From: an uncultured Hyphomicrobiales bacterium
GTDB taxonomy: Bacteria; Pseudomonadota; Alphaproteobacteria; Rhizobiales; Devosiaceae
Direction of reading: 5' to 3'
Length of the DNA: 64,000 nucleotides
NCBI GenBank assembly: GCA_903842455.1
Contig: CAIMLX010000054.1
Location: 1 to 64,000 of the forward strand
Position 1 is the first letter of the stretch. Each line of letters starts with the position of its first letter. The notes under the pieces were generated by a model. It worked only from the letters and a program-made list of their open reading frames with translations. It was not told the DNA's origin and made no database searches. Shown piece by piece: positions 18,922-27,159 of the stretch. A program made the position numbers and the translations under genes.

Positions 18922-20400
18922 CTAAAGCCTCCCCGCCAGATACGCCTCCAGCGTCGCCGCAGTCCCCCGCGCCCACAGCGACCCGAGCGCCTTGCTGAAC
19001 GCTGCGACATACACCAGGTCGCCCGCCAGCGGCCCGAAGATATCCCCCATCGTCAGCCACGCCTTCGGCTCGGCCTTCGCCGCTTTCGCCAGTGCGGTCA
19101 GCCGGTCCCAGCTCGGATCGTTCGGCGGGATCACCTTGCCGCTGTCGCTTTCGCCGTAGCAGTAGCGGGCCCACAGCGCCGAAACCAGCGCCAGCCCCGT
19201 CACCCCCTGCCCCGCCGCCAGCCGGTCGGCCGCCGACGGCAGGATGAACTTCGGCTGCCGGTTGGACCCGTCGAGGCAGAGCCGCTGGATCGTGTCGCCG
19301 ATCTTGGGATTGGAAAACCGCCGCTCGATAAGCGCGTAATACTCCCCGAGGTCGGTATCCGGCACCGGCGGTACTACCGGAATGATCTCCTCGCGCTCCA
19401 CCTTCTCGAGAAACGCCCGCACCAGCGGATGCTCCATTGCCTCGTGCACGAAGTGGATGTCGAGCAGCCCGGCAGGATAGGCAATCGTCGCGTGCCCGCC
19501 ATTCAAGATGCGGATCTTCATGTGCTCGAACGGCCCCACGTCGGGCACGAACTGCACGCCGACCTTCTCGAGCGCCGGCCGCCCGGCCGGGAAGTTGTCC
19601 TCCAGCACCCATTGCTTGAACTCTTCGCAGAACACGGGCCACGCATCGACGATGCCGAACTCTGCCGACAGCGCATCCCGCTGCCGTTGCCCGGTGGCCG
19701 GCGTGATCCGGTCCACCATGCCGTTCGGAAACGCCACCGCCTCGCGCACCCAGGCCGCGAGCGCTGGATCGATCAGTTCCGCCAGCCCGGCGACGGCATT
19801 CTGCGTCACATGCCCGTTGCCCGGAATGTTGTCGCAGCTCATCACCGTGAACGGCTGCAGTCCCCGTTCCCGGCGCAGTTGCAGCCCGAGCAGGATCAGC
19901 CCGAACACTGTTTTCGGCGCCTCGGGGTGTGCGCTGTCCGCCACGATATCGGGATGGGCCGCATCGAACCGTTGCGACGCCGGATCGATGTAGTAGCCGC
20001 CCTCCGTCACCGTCAGCGACACGATCCGCACCTTGGGGTCCGCCAGTGCCTCCGACACCGCCGCGACATCGCCGACCGGCAGGAAGTCGATCATCGCGCC
20101 CGTCACCCGCGCCGAAGTCCGCTCCGCCTCCTGCTCCACCACCGTGGTCAGGTAGTCCTGTCCCGCGAGCTTCCGGCGCATCTCCACGTCGCCATCGCGC
20201 ACCCCCGCGCCGACCAGGCCCCAGTCATGGTCGAGCCCCAGATTGAACAGGTCGTCGAGATACACCGCCTGATGCGCCCGGTGGAAATTGCCCACCCCGA
20301 AATGCACGATGCCGGGCGTGAGCGAGCCGCGGCTGTACTTCGGCACGCTGGCGGTGGCAGCAATCTCCGGCAGGTCGTCGGCGCTGAGTTCTAGAGGCAT
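18922..20400 (-). CDS. mtlK: Mannitol 2-dehydrogenase (long-chain polyol dehydrogenase)
   Basis: A 492-residue NAD-dependent polyol dehydrogenase oxidising D-mannitol (and perhaps arabinitol or sorbitol) to the ketose. The N-terminal nucleotide region contains GIVHFGVGNFHRAHQAVYLD. The catalytic residues K295, N300 and H303 (KIRILNGGH) fall at the same numbers as in Pseudomonas mannitol 2-dehydrogenase. AGGAT precedes the ATG. It is the last gene of the polyol operon, separated from smoK by a paired REP element. Fructuronate or tagaturonate reductases are related alternatives, but the smo transporter favours polyols. Confidence 0.87.
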   Translation of the reverse strand: MPLELSADDLPEIAATASVPKYSRGSLTPGIVHFGVGNFHRAHQAVYLDDLFNLGLDHDWGLVGAGVRDGDVEMRRKLAGQDYLTTVVEQEAERTSARVTGAMIDFLPVGDVAAVSEALADPKVRIVSLTVTEGGYYIDPASQRFDAAHPDIVADSAHPEAPKTVFGLILLGLQLRRERGLQPFTVMSCDNIPGNGHVTQNAVAGLAELIDPALAAWVREAVAFPNGMVDRITPATGQRQRDALSAEFGIVDAWPVFCEEFKQWVLEDNFPAGRPALEKVGVQFVPDVGPFEHMKIRILNGGHATIAYPAGLLDIHFVHEAMEHPLVRAFLEKVEREEIIPVVPPVPDTDLGEYYALIERRFSNPKIGDTIQRLCLDGSNRQPKFILPSAADRLAAGQGVTGLALVSALWARYCYGESDSGKVIPPNDPSWDRLTALAKAAKAEPKAWLTMGDIFGPLAGDLVYVAAFSKALGSLWARGTAATLEAYLAGRL

Positions 20401-20466
20401 TGTGGTATCCTACCTTGATGGTGGCTACGCATGAGGGAACCACCTCCGTCTATTGTTCCACTGACG

Positions 20467-20565
20467 TGTCACCCCCGGCGAAGGCCGGGGCCCATCCTCA
20501 GCCCTGTCAACCAAGGTGGCCCCGCTACCTCTCAGGCTGGATCCCGGCCTTCGCCGGGATGACAC
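20467..20565. repeat. Paired REP-type element, subtype 1 (smoK-mtlK gap)
   Basis: Two inverted units, CCGGCGAAGGCCGGGG on the left and CCCGGCCTTCGCCGGG on the right, lie ~60 bp apart. Each is itself a hairpin. The ends are TGTCA at 20467 and TGACA at 20565. It lies in the gap between smoK and mtlK. Confidence 0.85.
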
Positions 20566-20582
20566 AGCGCTGGTTTCATCCG

Positions 20583-21581
20583 TCAGAGCGCCAGGCCGGC
20601 ACCGTCGAAGCGGTAGATGCGGGCCGGGTCCGGCGTCAGCCACACCTCGTCTCCCGGGTTGAAACTGTTCTCACCCTCGGTTCGCACCGTCTGCAGCCCG
20701 GCCCCCTCGACATGCACATGCAGGAAGGTGTCCGAGCCGAGGTGCTCGGCCACGCCGACGCGACCCTGCCAGTCGCCAGCATCGCGTGAGATGCGGATAT
20801 GCTCGGGCCGCACCCCGACCGAGGCCGCCTGATACTTCCCAGCCGCCGCCCCCTCGAAGAAGTTCATCTTGGGCGAGCCGATGAACCCGGCGACGAACTT
20901 GTTGGCGGGCGCCTTGTAGAGCTCGAGCGGCGTGCCGAACTGCTCCACCCGCCCCGCGTTCAGCACCACGATCCGGTCGGCCATGGTCATGGCTTCCACC
21001 TGGTCATGCGTCACATAAACCATCGTCGTCTTCAGCTGCTGGTGCAGTTCGGTGATCTCGATGCGCATGTTCACCCGCAGCGCCGCGTCCAGGTTCGACA
21101 GCGGCTCGTCGAACAGGAACGCCTTGGGCTGCCGCACGATGGCTCGGCCGATGGCGACACGCTGCCGCTGCCCGCCCGACAGCATGCGCGGCTTGCGGTC
21201 GAGATAGTCGGTCAGGTTCAGCACCCGCGCCGCATCGTTGACCTTCTGCTCGGCCGCCGCCTTGTCCATGTTCGCCATCTTCAGCGGAAAGCCGATGTTC
21301 TGGCGCACCGTCATGTGCGGGTAGAGCGCGTAGGACTGGAACACCATGGCCAGCCCGCGATGCGCCGGCCCCTTGTCGGTCACATCGACCCCGTCGAGCT
21401 TGATGTGCCCCCCGGTCGTGTCCTCGAGGCCGGCAATCAGTCGGAGGAGAGTAGACTTGCCGCACCCCGAGGGCCCGACAAAGACGACGAACTCGCCGTC
21501 CTTGATCTCGAGCGAGACGTCCGGGATGACCTGATGGCCGCCAAAGGTCTTGTTGACGTGTTCGAGCGTGATCGAGCCCAT
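20583..21581 (-). CDS. smoK: Polyol ABC transporter ATP-binding protein (MalK/UgpC class)
   Basis: A 332-residue CUT1 ATPase. Walker A is [15 protein letters not shown], signature [15 protein letters not shown], Walker [18 protein letters not shown], and the switch histidine is in [12 protein letters not shown]-terminal TOBE/OB domain starts near residue 235 ([16 protein letters not shown]). It energises import through the two permeases upstream. It is the only CUT1-class ATPase in the window, so it may also serve the two ATPase-less transporters at 46839-50137 and 54439-57888. Confidence 0.88.
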   Translation of the reverse strand: MGSITLEHVNKTFGGHQVIPDVSLEIKDGEFVVFVGPSGCGKSTLLRLIAGLEDTTGGHIKLDGVDVTDKGPAHRGLAMVFQSYALYPHMTVRQNIGFPLKMANMDKAAAEQKVNDAARVLNLTDYLDRKPRMLSGGQRQRVAIGRAIVRQPKAFLFDEPLSNLDAALRVNMRIEITELHQQLKTTMVYVTHDQVEAMTMADRIVVLNAGRVEQFGTPLELYKAPANKFVAGFIGSPKMNFFEGAAAGKYQAASVGVRPEHIRISRDAGDWQGRVGVAEHLGSDTFLHVHVEGAGLQTVRTEGENSFNPGDEVWLTPDPARIYRFDGAGLAL

Positions 21582-21591
21582 CTGATTTCCC

Positions 21592-22416
21592 CTATTTCAC
21601 TGCGCCGAAGGTGAGACCGCGCACCAGCTGCTTCTGGCTGAACCAGCCCAGCAGCAGGATCGGCAGGATTGCCAGCACCGACGCGGCGGATAGCTTGGCG
21701 AGAAACTGGCCTTGCGGCGACGAGAACGATGCGATGAACGCCGTCAGCGGCGCCGCATTGGTGGTGGAGAGCCGCAGCGTCCAGAACGCCTCGTTCCAGG
21801 CGAGGATGACGTTGAGCAGCAGCGTCGAGGCAATCCCCGGCACCGCCATCGGCAGCAGCACGTAGACGAGTTCCTTGGGCAGGGTCGCGCCATCCATGCG
21901 CGCCGCCTCGAGGATATCGACCGGGATTTCCTTGAAGTAGGTGTAGAGCATCCACACCACGATCGGCAGGTTGACCAGCGTCAGGATGATCGTCAGCCCC
22001 AGCAGCGTGTCGAGTAGCCCGGTGTTGAGGAAGATCAGGTACATCGGTACCAGCACGCCGGCCGCCGGCATCATCTTGGTCGAAAGCATCCACATCAGCA
22101 CGTCGCGCGTCCGCGGCGTCGGCGTGAACGCCATCGCCCATGCGGCGGGGATCGAGATCAGCAGCGCCAGCACCGTCGAGCCGATCGAGATGATCACCGA
22201 GTTGAAGAACGGCCGGAAGTAATCCTGCTGGTCCAGCACCAGCGCGTAGCTCTCGAAGGTGAAGGACGGGAGCATCGAGAACCCCGCCGCCGCCTCGCCC
22301 TCGGTCTTGAGGCTGGTGATGATGGTGTAGAGGATCGGAAAGAACATGATCAGCGCCACCACCCAGACCAGCACGGTCATGGTGAGCTTCCGGCGCATCG
22401 ACACGGCACGGGCCAT
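21592..22416 (-). CDS. smoG: Polyol ABC transporter permease (CUT1, SmoG/MalG class)
   Basis: A 274-residue membrane protein with six hydrophobic segments and the EAA loop [20 protein letters not shown]. It matches SmoG of sorbitol/mannitol transporters by order and size. The start at 22416 ([11 protein letters not shown]) has GGAG seven bases ahead; the frame is open 27 bases further but reads into the REP spacer. It ends 11 bp before smoK. Confidence 0.87.
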   Translation of the reverse strand: MARAVSMRRKLTMTVLVWVVALIMFFPILYTIITSLKTEGEAAAGFSMLPSFTFESYALVLDQQDYFRPFFNSVIISIGSTVLALLISIPAAWAMAFTPTPRTRDVLMWMLSTKMMPAAGVLVPMYLIFLNTGLLDTLLGLTIILTLVNLPIVVWMLYTYFKEIPVDILEAARMDGATLPKELVYVLLPMAVPGIASTLLLNVILAWNEAFWTLRLSTTNAAPLTAFIASFSSPQGQFLAKLSAASVLAILPILLLGWFSQKQLVRGLTFGAVK

Positions 22417-22456
22417 CAGTGTTCTCCCCCAGCAACTGCCCAACCAACAAACCCCG

Positions 22457-22547
22457 TGTCATCCCGGCGAAGGCCGGGATCCATCCTGAGCGGTAGCTGG
22501 CTCGACGAAATGGTCTCAGGATGGGCCCCGGCCTTCGCCGGGGTGAC
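22457..22547. repeat. Paired REP-type element, subtype 1 (smoF-smoG gap)
   Basis: Units CCCGGCGAAGGCCGGG and CCCCGGCCTTCGCCGGGG face each other between smoF and smoG. Ends are TGTCAT and GTGAC. It causes spurious in-frame extensions upstream of smoG. Confidence 0.85.
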
Positions 22548-22572
22548 GTCGTGGAACTGGCAGTCCGAGTGC

Positions 22573-23445
22573 CTAGGCATCGAGGTTCCTCCCCACCGCC
22601 CGCATCAGGAAGATCGCCACCACATTGGCGAGCACCACCGCCACCAGCCCACCCGCCGCGCCGGCGCCGATATTCCCGCCCAGTACGCCCACGTTGTAGA
22701 TGAGGAACGGCAGGTTGGTGCTGGCGAAGCCAGGCCCGCCACCCGTCGTGATCTGGATCTCGGCATAGACGCCGAGCAGGTAGATCGTCTGGATCAGGAT
22801 CACCACGGTAATCGCCCGGGCGAGGTGCGGCAGGATGATGTACCAGAAGCGCCGGAACACGTTGGCGCCGTCCATTTCGGCCGCCTCCTTCTGCTCCTCC
22901 GACAGCGACTGCATCGCCGTGAGCAGGATCAGCGTCGCGAACGGCAGCCACTGCCACGCCACGATCAGGATGATCGACAGCAGCGGGAAGCTGCCGAGCC
23001 AGTTGACCGGCTCCATCCCGAAAAACCGCGATACCGAGGCGAACACGCCCCAGGTCGGGTTCATCAGCTCGTGCTTCCAGATCACCGCGGCCACCGGCGG
23101 CATCACGAAGAACGGCGAGATCATCAGGATGCGGACGATTCCCTGCCCGAAGATCGGCTGGTCGAGCATCAGCGCCAGCCCAATGCCGAGGCCCGCGGTA
23201 AGCACCAGCACGCCACCCGCGATCAGCAGCGTATTGAGGATCGCCGGCCAGAAGGCAGGGTCGGTAACGAAGAAACTGAAATTGCTGAACCCGGCAAAGC
23301 CGGAGATTGCCGGGTTGGTCAGCCGGTAGCGCTGGAACGAGAACCAGATGGTCAGCGCCAGCGGCACCAGCATCCACAGCAGCAGCGCCGCGACCGAAGG
23401 CGTCATCATCAACCGCGCAAGGCGGTGCGTCTGCCTGGTTGCCAT
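22573..23445 (-). CDS. smoF: Polyol ABC transporter permease (CUT1, SmoF/MalF class)
   Basis: A 290-residue membrane protein with six hydrophobic segments and the EAA loop KEAAEMDGANVFRRFWYIIL. The start at 23445 (MATRQTHRLARL) follows GGGGGAACG; longer in-frame versions translate the upstream REP element and are rejected. It pairs with smoG. Confidence 0.86.
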   Translation of the reverse strand: MATRQTHRLARLMMTPSVAALLLWMLVPLALTIWFSFQRYRLTNPAISGFAGFSNFSFFVTDPAFWPAILNTLLIAGGVLVLTAGLGIGLALMLDQPIFGQGIVRILMISPFFVMPPVAAVIWKHELMNPTWGVFASVSRFFGMEPVNWLGSFPLLSIILIVAWQWLPFATLILLTAMQSLSEEQKEAAEMDGANVFRRFWYIILPHLARAITVVILIQTIYLLGVYAEIQITTGGGPGFASTNLPFLIYNVGVLGGNIGAGAAGGLVAVVLANVVAIFLMRAVGRNLDA

Positions 23446-23514
23446 GATGTCGTTCCCCCCTCGGTAGTCGGGCTTTGACCGGCAGGCCTTGCTGCTCGGT
23501 TGCCACACCCACCG

Positions 23515-23610
23515 TGTCACCCCGGCGAAGGCCGGGGCCCATCCTGAGACGCTCAAACCCAAAGCGGGGAGGAGTAGCCTCAGGCTGGATCCCGGCCTTC
23601 GTCGGGACGA
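23515..23610. repeat. Paired REP-type element, subtype 1, right unit degraded (smoE-smoF gap)
   Basis: The left unit CCCGGCGAAGGCCGGG is intact. The right unit CCCGGCCTTCGTCGGG has one change that weakens its hairpin. It lies upstream of smoF and downstream of the smoE hairpin. Confidence 0.8.
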
Positions 23611-23637
23611 CGGCGCGTGCGGAAATCAGGAAGAGGA

Positions 23638-23657
23638 CCCGGCGGCGTGCCGCCGGG
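23638..23657 (-). terminator. Strong hairpin after smoE
   Basis: CCCGGCGGC and GCCGCCGGG form a near-perfect stem (8 bp with a CGTG tetraloop) 24 bp after the smoE stop. No T-run follows. It is the equivalent of the hairpins after the other binding-protein genes. Confidence 0.55.
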
Positions 23658-23680
23658 CCAGGTGCTCCTCGGGAGGAGGA

Positions 23681-24988
23681 TCAGTAGTAACCGGCAGCCG
23701 ACATTTCGCGATCGGCGGTCTGCTGCGCCTGCGCCAGGGCGTCATCGACGCTGGTCGAACCGGCGAGGGCGGCCGAGAACAGCTGGCCGACCGTGTTCGC
23801 CATGCCGGCAAACTCGGGGATCGCGACGAACTGCACGCCGGTATAGGGCACCGGCTTGACGGTCGGCGCGGTCGGATCGGCGGCGTTGATCGAGTCGAGC
23901 GTCATCTTGGCGAAGGGCGCGGCAGCCTGGTACTCGGCGTTCTCGTAGAGCGAGGTGCGGGTGCCCGGCGGCACGTTGGCCCAGCCTTCCTTGCTGGCGA
24001 CGAGCTCGGCATAAGCCTTGTCGGTCGCCCATGAGATGAACTTCTGCGCGGCCTCGGCCTTCTGCGAGCCGGCCGGCACAGCGAGCGACCATGCCCACAG
24101 CCAGTTGCCACGCTTGCCCATCCCGGTATCCGGAGCGAGCGCGAAGCCCACCTTGTCCGCCACCGAGCTTTCCTTGGCGTTGGTCACGAACGAGGCAGCG
24201 ACGGTGGCGTCGATCCACATGCCGCACTTGCCCTGCTGGAACAGCGTCAGGTTCTCGTTGAAGCCGTTGGAGGAGGCGCCCACCGGGCCGGCATCCTTCA
24301 TCAGGTCGACGTAGAACTGCAGCGTGTTTTTCCACTCCGGCTGGTCGAACTGCGGCTTCCAGGCCTCGTCGAACCAGCGCGCGCCGAACGAGTTCGACAT
24401 CGCGGTCAGGAATGCCATGTTCTCGCCCCAGCCGGCCTTGCCGCGCAGGCAGATGCCGTTGATCTCGGCCGACCGGTCGGTCATCTTGCGGGCGGCGTCG
24501 GCGACGAACTCCCAGGTCGGGGCGTCGGGCATGGTCAGCCCGGCCTTATCCATCAGGTCCGTGCGGTACATGATGAAGCTCGATTCACCGTAGAACGGCG
24601 CTGCGTAGAGCTTGCCGTCGGCGCTGAGGCCGCCACGGATCGCGGGCAGCAGGTCATCGACGTCATAGGCGTCGCCGAGGTTGTCGAGCTGCAGCAGCCA
24701 GCCGTTCTTGGCCCAGATCGGAACCTCGTAGGTGCCGATCGTCATCACGTCGAACTGGCCACCCTTGGTGGCGATGTCGGTGGTGACGCGCTCGCGCAGG
24801 ATGTTCTCTTCCAGCGTCACCCACTGCAGCTGGATGTCAGGATTCTCTGCGGTGAAATCGTCGGTCAGGCCCTGCATGCGCACCATGTCGCCGTTGTTCA
24901 CGGTGGCGATGGTCAGCGTCGTCTGCGCATGGGCTGTCGAGCCGAGCGCAAGCACGAGCACGCTCGAAAGAAGCGGAAGCAGTCTCAT
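23681..24988 (-). CDS. smoE: Polyol (sorbitol/mannitol) ABC transporter substrate-binding protein
   Basis: A 435-residue periplasmic protein with a signal peptide (MRLLPLLSSVLVLALGSTAH, then AQTTLTIATV). Landmarks include MTIGTYEVPIWAKNGWLLQL, YAAPFYGESSFIMYRTDL and a C-terminal TPDREMSAAGYY-like tail (here TADREMSAAGYY), all typical of SmoE. The ATG at 24988 has GGAGG six bases ahead. It is the first structural gene of smoEFGK-mtlK and has its own promoter candidate. Confidence 0.88.
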   Translation of the reverse strand: MRLLPLLSSVLVLALGSTAHAQTTLTIATVNNGDMVRMQGLTDDFTAENPDIQLQWVTLEENILRERVTTDIATKGGQFDVMTIGTYEVPIWAKNGWLLQLDNLGDAYDVDDLLPAIRGGLSADGKLYAAPFYGESSFIMYRTDLMDKAGLTMPDAPTWEFVADAARKMTDRSAEINGICLRGKAGWGENMAFLTAMSNSFGARWFDEAWKPQFDQPEWKNTLQFYVDLMKDAGPVGASSNGFNENLTLFQQGKCGMWIDATVAASFVTNAKESSVADKVGFALAPDTGMGKRGNWLWAWSLAVPAGSQKAEAAQKFISWATDKAYAELVASKEGWANVPPGTRTSLYENAEYQAAAPFAKMTLDSINAADPTAPTVKPVPYTGVQFVAIPEFAGMANTVGQLFSAALAGSTSVDDALAQAQQTADREMSAAGYY

Positions 24989-25030
24989 CAATGTCCTCCC
25001 ATAGGCGAGCATTTGTCTCGCTCTTGGGCA

Positions 25031-25059
25031 ATTACTCATCAACTTTTGGATTATGTCAA
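25031..25059 (-). promoter_or_regulatory. Candidate sigma-70-type promoter of smoE
   Basis: On the minus strand TTGACA (25059-25054), a 17-bp spacer and AGTAAT (25036-25031) lie 43 bp upstream of the smoE start in the 152-bp gap after the regulator gene. Confidence 0.5.
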
Positions 25060-25140
25060 GCGGGTGTACAAACCCCACCAGCCGAACGGGTGTCGCTCGG
25101 CCAGCGCTCGGAACGGAGCCAAAAGTGACAGATATGCTGA

Positions 25141-26100
25141 CTATTCGGCGGCCAGAATCGCTTCGGCCGTGGCTTCGTCGGTGATCAGCCCGTTGATCAG
25201 CCGCCGGCTGAGCGCCGCCCGGATGCCGGGCATTTTACGCTCGCCGACGGCAATCGCCACCACGGTAGAAGTCTCCCGCGACGGCAGCGGTGCCGAGGCG
25301 ACGCGGTCATTGGTGATCCCATCGATGAACCGCCCTTGCGCATCGAAGGCCCAGCCGACGATCTCGCCGACCGCCCCCGCCTTCTGCAACAGCTTCACCT
25401 CGCTGGCAGAAATGAACCCGTCGACGACCAGCGGCGCCTCCGGCCCCAGGTCACCGATGCCCACGAACGCGATGTCCGCCTGCTGCGCCAGCAAATGCGT
25501 TTCCCGAATCATCGGCTGGCTCAGCAGCATGTCGCGCTCCGCCGCCGACGAGGCGATAACCGGCAGCGGCATCGGAAAGCTCCGCGCCTTCACCGCCTCC
25601 GCGATATTGAAGATCACGTTGTAGAACGCCGCCGAGCCGTCCGGCGCGATCGAGCCGGTCAGCGACACGATCTTGTGCTGCGGCGCCTCCATCGGCGTCA
25701 GCTGTTCGATCGCCGCCTTCAGCGTCCGCCCCGTGCCGAGCGCCATTACCGTCGGCTTCTCGTTCCGCAGCCACCGCTCGATCTGCGCCGCCGCCGCGAT
25801 CGCCACCCCATGGATTGCGCCCGGAGCATCGGGATCGGTGGGCACCACCTCGGCGAACTCGAGCGCGTAGCGTGCCGTCAGCCGCTCGGCCAGTTCCATG
25901 CACCGCCCGATCGGATGATCGAGCCGCACCCGCACCAGCCCCTCGCTCACCGACAGTGAAACCAGCCGCTGCGCCGTCTGCCGCGACACCCCGAGCTTGC
26001 GCGCGATCTGCTCCTGGTTGTTGCCCGCGACATAGTACAGCCACCCGGCCCGCGCGGCATCGTCGAGCCTGTTCCCCTGCGTCTCCTGCCGCTGCGCCAT
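25141..26100 (-). CDS. SorC/DeoR-type sugar-binding transcriptional regulator (SmoC-like)
   Basis: A 319-residue regulator. An N-terminal helix-turn-helix (GNNQEQIARKLGVSRQTAQRL, residues ~26-46) is followed by a phosphosugar-isomerase-like effector domain with ALGTGRTLKAAIEQL, IVSLTGSIAPDGS and AFVGIGDLGPEAPL. Members control polyol and sugar operons. It sits upstream of smoE in the same direction, as in smo operons. The ATG at 26100 is chosen; an upstream TTG at 26136 is unlikely. Confidence 0.85.
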   Translation of the reverse strand: MAQRQETQGNRLDDAARAGWLYYVAGNNQEQIARKLGVSRQTAQRLVSLSVSEGLVRVRLDHPIGRCMELAERLTARYALEFAEVVPTDPDAPGAIHGVAIAAAAQIERWLRNEKPTVMALGTGRTLKAAIEQLTPMEAPQHKIVSLTGSIAPDGSAAFYNVIFNIAEAVKARSFPMPLPVIASSAAERDMLLSQPMIRETHLLAQQADIAFVGIGDLGPEAPLVVDGFISASEVKLLQKAGAVGEIVGWAFDAQGRFIDGITNDRVASAPLPSRETSTVVAIAVGERKMPGIRAALSRRLINGLITDEATAEAILAAE

Positions 26101-26268
26101 TCGCCTAAACCCCTGTACGGCCGAATACTCTGTCAACCGGCCGGGGCTCGCAAGCAGGAACCCGCGACAATCGTCCAGCGGACGTGCGCCACGGCACAGT
26201 TCGCCTGCCCACCCTGCCCCGTGCTACCGCTCGACCCTCAGCCTCACTCATGCGCCAGGGCCGCCACC

Positions 26269-27048
26269 GTGAAATTCTCCGCCAACCTCAGCTTCCTCTA
26301 TCAGGACCTCGGCTTCCTCGACCGCTTCGCCGCCGCCGCCCGCGACGGTTTCCCGGCTGTCGAGTACATGGCCCCCTACGCCGAACCGAAGGAAGCGATC
26401 GCCGAGACGTTGCGGATCAACAACCTCGAACAGGCCCTGTTCAACGTCCCCGCTGGCGACTGGGCGGCCGGCGAGCGCGGCATCGCCGCCCTTCCGGACC
26501 GCAGCGACGAGTTCCGCGCCGGCATCGCCACCGCCCTTGACTACGCTGCGGCGCTGAACTGCCCCAAACTCAACGTCATCTGCGGTCTCGCGCCCCCCGG
26601 TGCTGACCTCGAGGCGATGGAAGAGACGCTCGTCGCCAACCTGCAATACGCCGCCCCGCGCTGCGCCGACGTCGAGGTGAAGCTGCTGATCGAGCCGATC
26701 AACCAGCGCGACATGCCCGGCTTCTTCCTCTCGACCACCGCCCACGCCGAACGCATCCTCGACCGCGTCGGGCATCCCAACCTCTACATCCAGTACGACC
26801 TCTACCACGCGCAGGTGATGCAGGGTGACCTCGTCCCCACCTACGAGCGCCTGCGCGACCGCATCGCCCACATCCAGGTCGCCGACACGCCCGGCCGCCA
26901 CGAGCCCGGCACCGGCGAGATCAACTGGAGCTTCGTGCTGCCCGAGCTCGAACGCCTCGGCTACGACGGCTATATCGGCTGCGAATACCGCCCGAAAACC
27001 ACCACCACCGCCGGCCTCGGCTGGCTGACGCCATTCCTGCCGGCATGA
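26269..27048 (+). CDS. hyi: Hydroxypyruvate isomerase (AP endonuclease 2-like TIM barrel)
   Basis: A 259-residue protein, the length of E. coli Hyi. It has SANLSFLYQDLGFLDRFAAA, LLIEPINQRDMPGFFL, and the metal-site stretch LYIQYDLYHAQVMQGDL. It interconverts hydroxypyruvate and tartronate semialdehyde. The start is a GTG (26269) with AGGG about ten bases ahead. It is divergent from the SmoC-like regulator; no glyoxylate carboligase or tartronate semialdehyde reductase is nearby, so a related ketose isomerase role is possible. Confidence 0.8.
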   Translation: MKFSANLSFLYQDLGFLDRFAAAARDGFPAVEYMAPYAEPKEAIAETLRINNLEQALFNVPAGDWAAGERGIAALPDRSDEFRAGIATALDYAAALNCPKLNVICGLAPPGADLEAMEETLVANLQYAAPRCADVEVKLLIEPINQRDMPGFFLSTTAHAERILDRVGHPNLYIQYDLYHAQVMQGDLVPTYERLRDRIAHIQVADTPGRHEPGTGEINWSFVLPELERLGYDGYIGCEYRPKTTTTAGLGWLTPFLPA

Positions 27049-27159
27049 CGCTGAAGTCTGAGGAGGAATCGCCTCGGATACGTAGCCTCCCGCACCGAAA
27101 CTGCTAGTGTCGCGCCCGTGAGAAGCCGGCGCGACGACCGGCATCCGGAGGAGATTGCC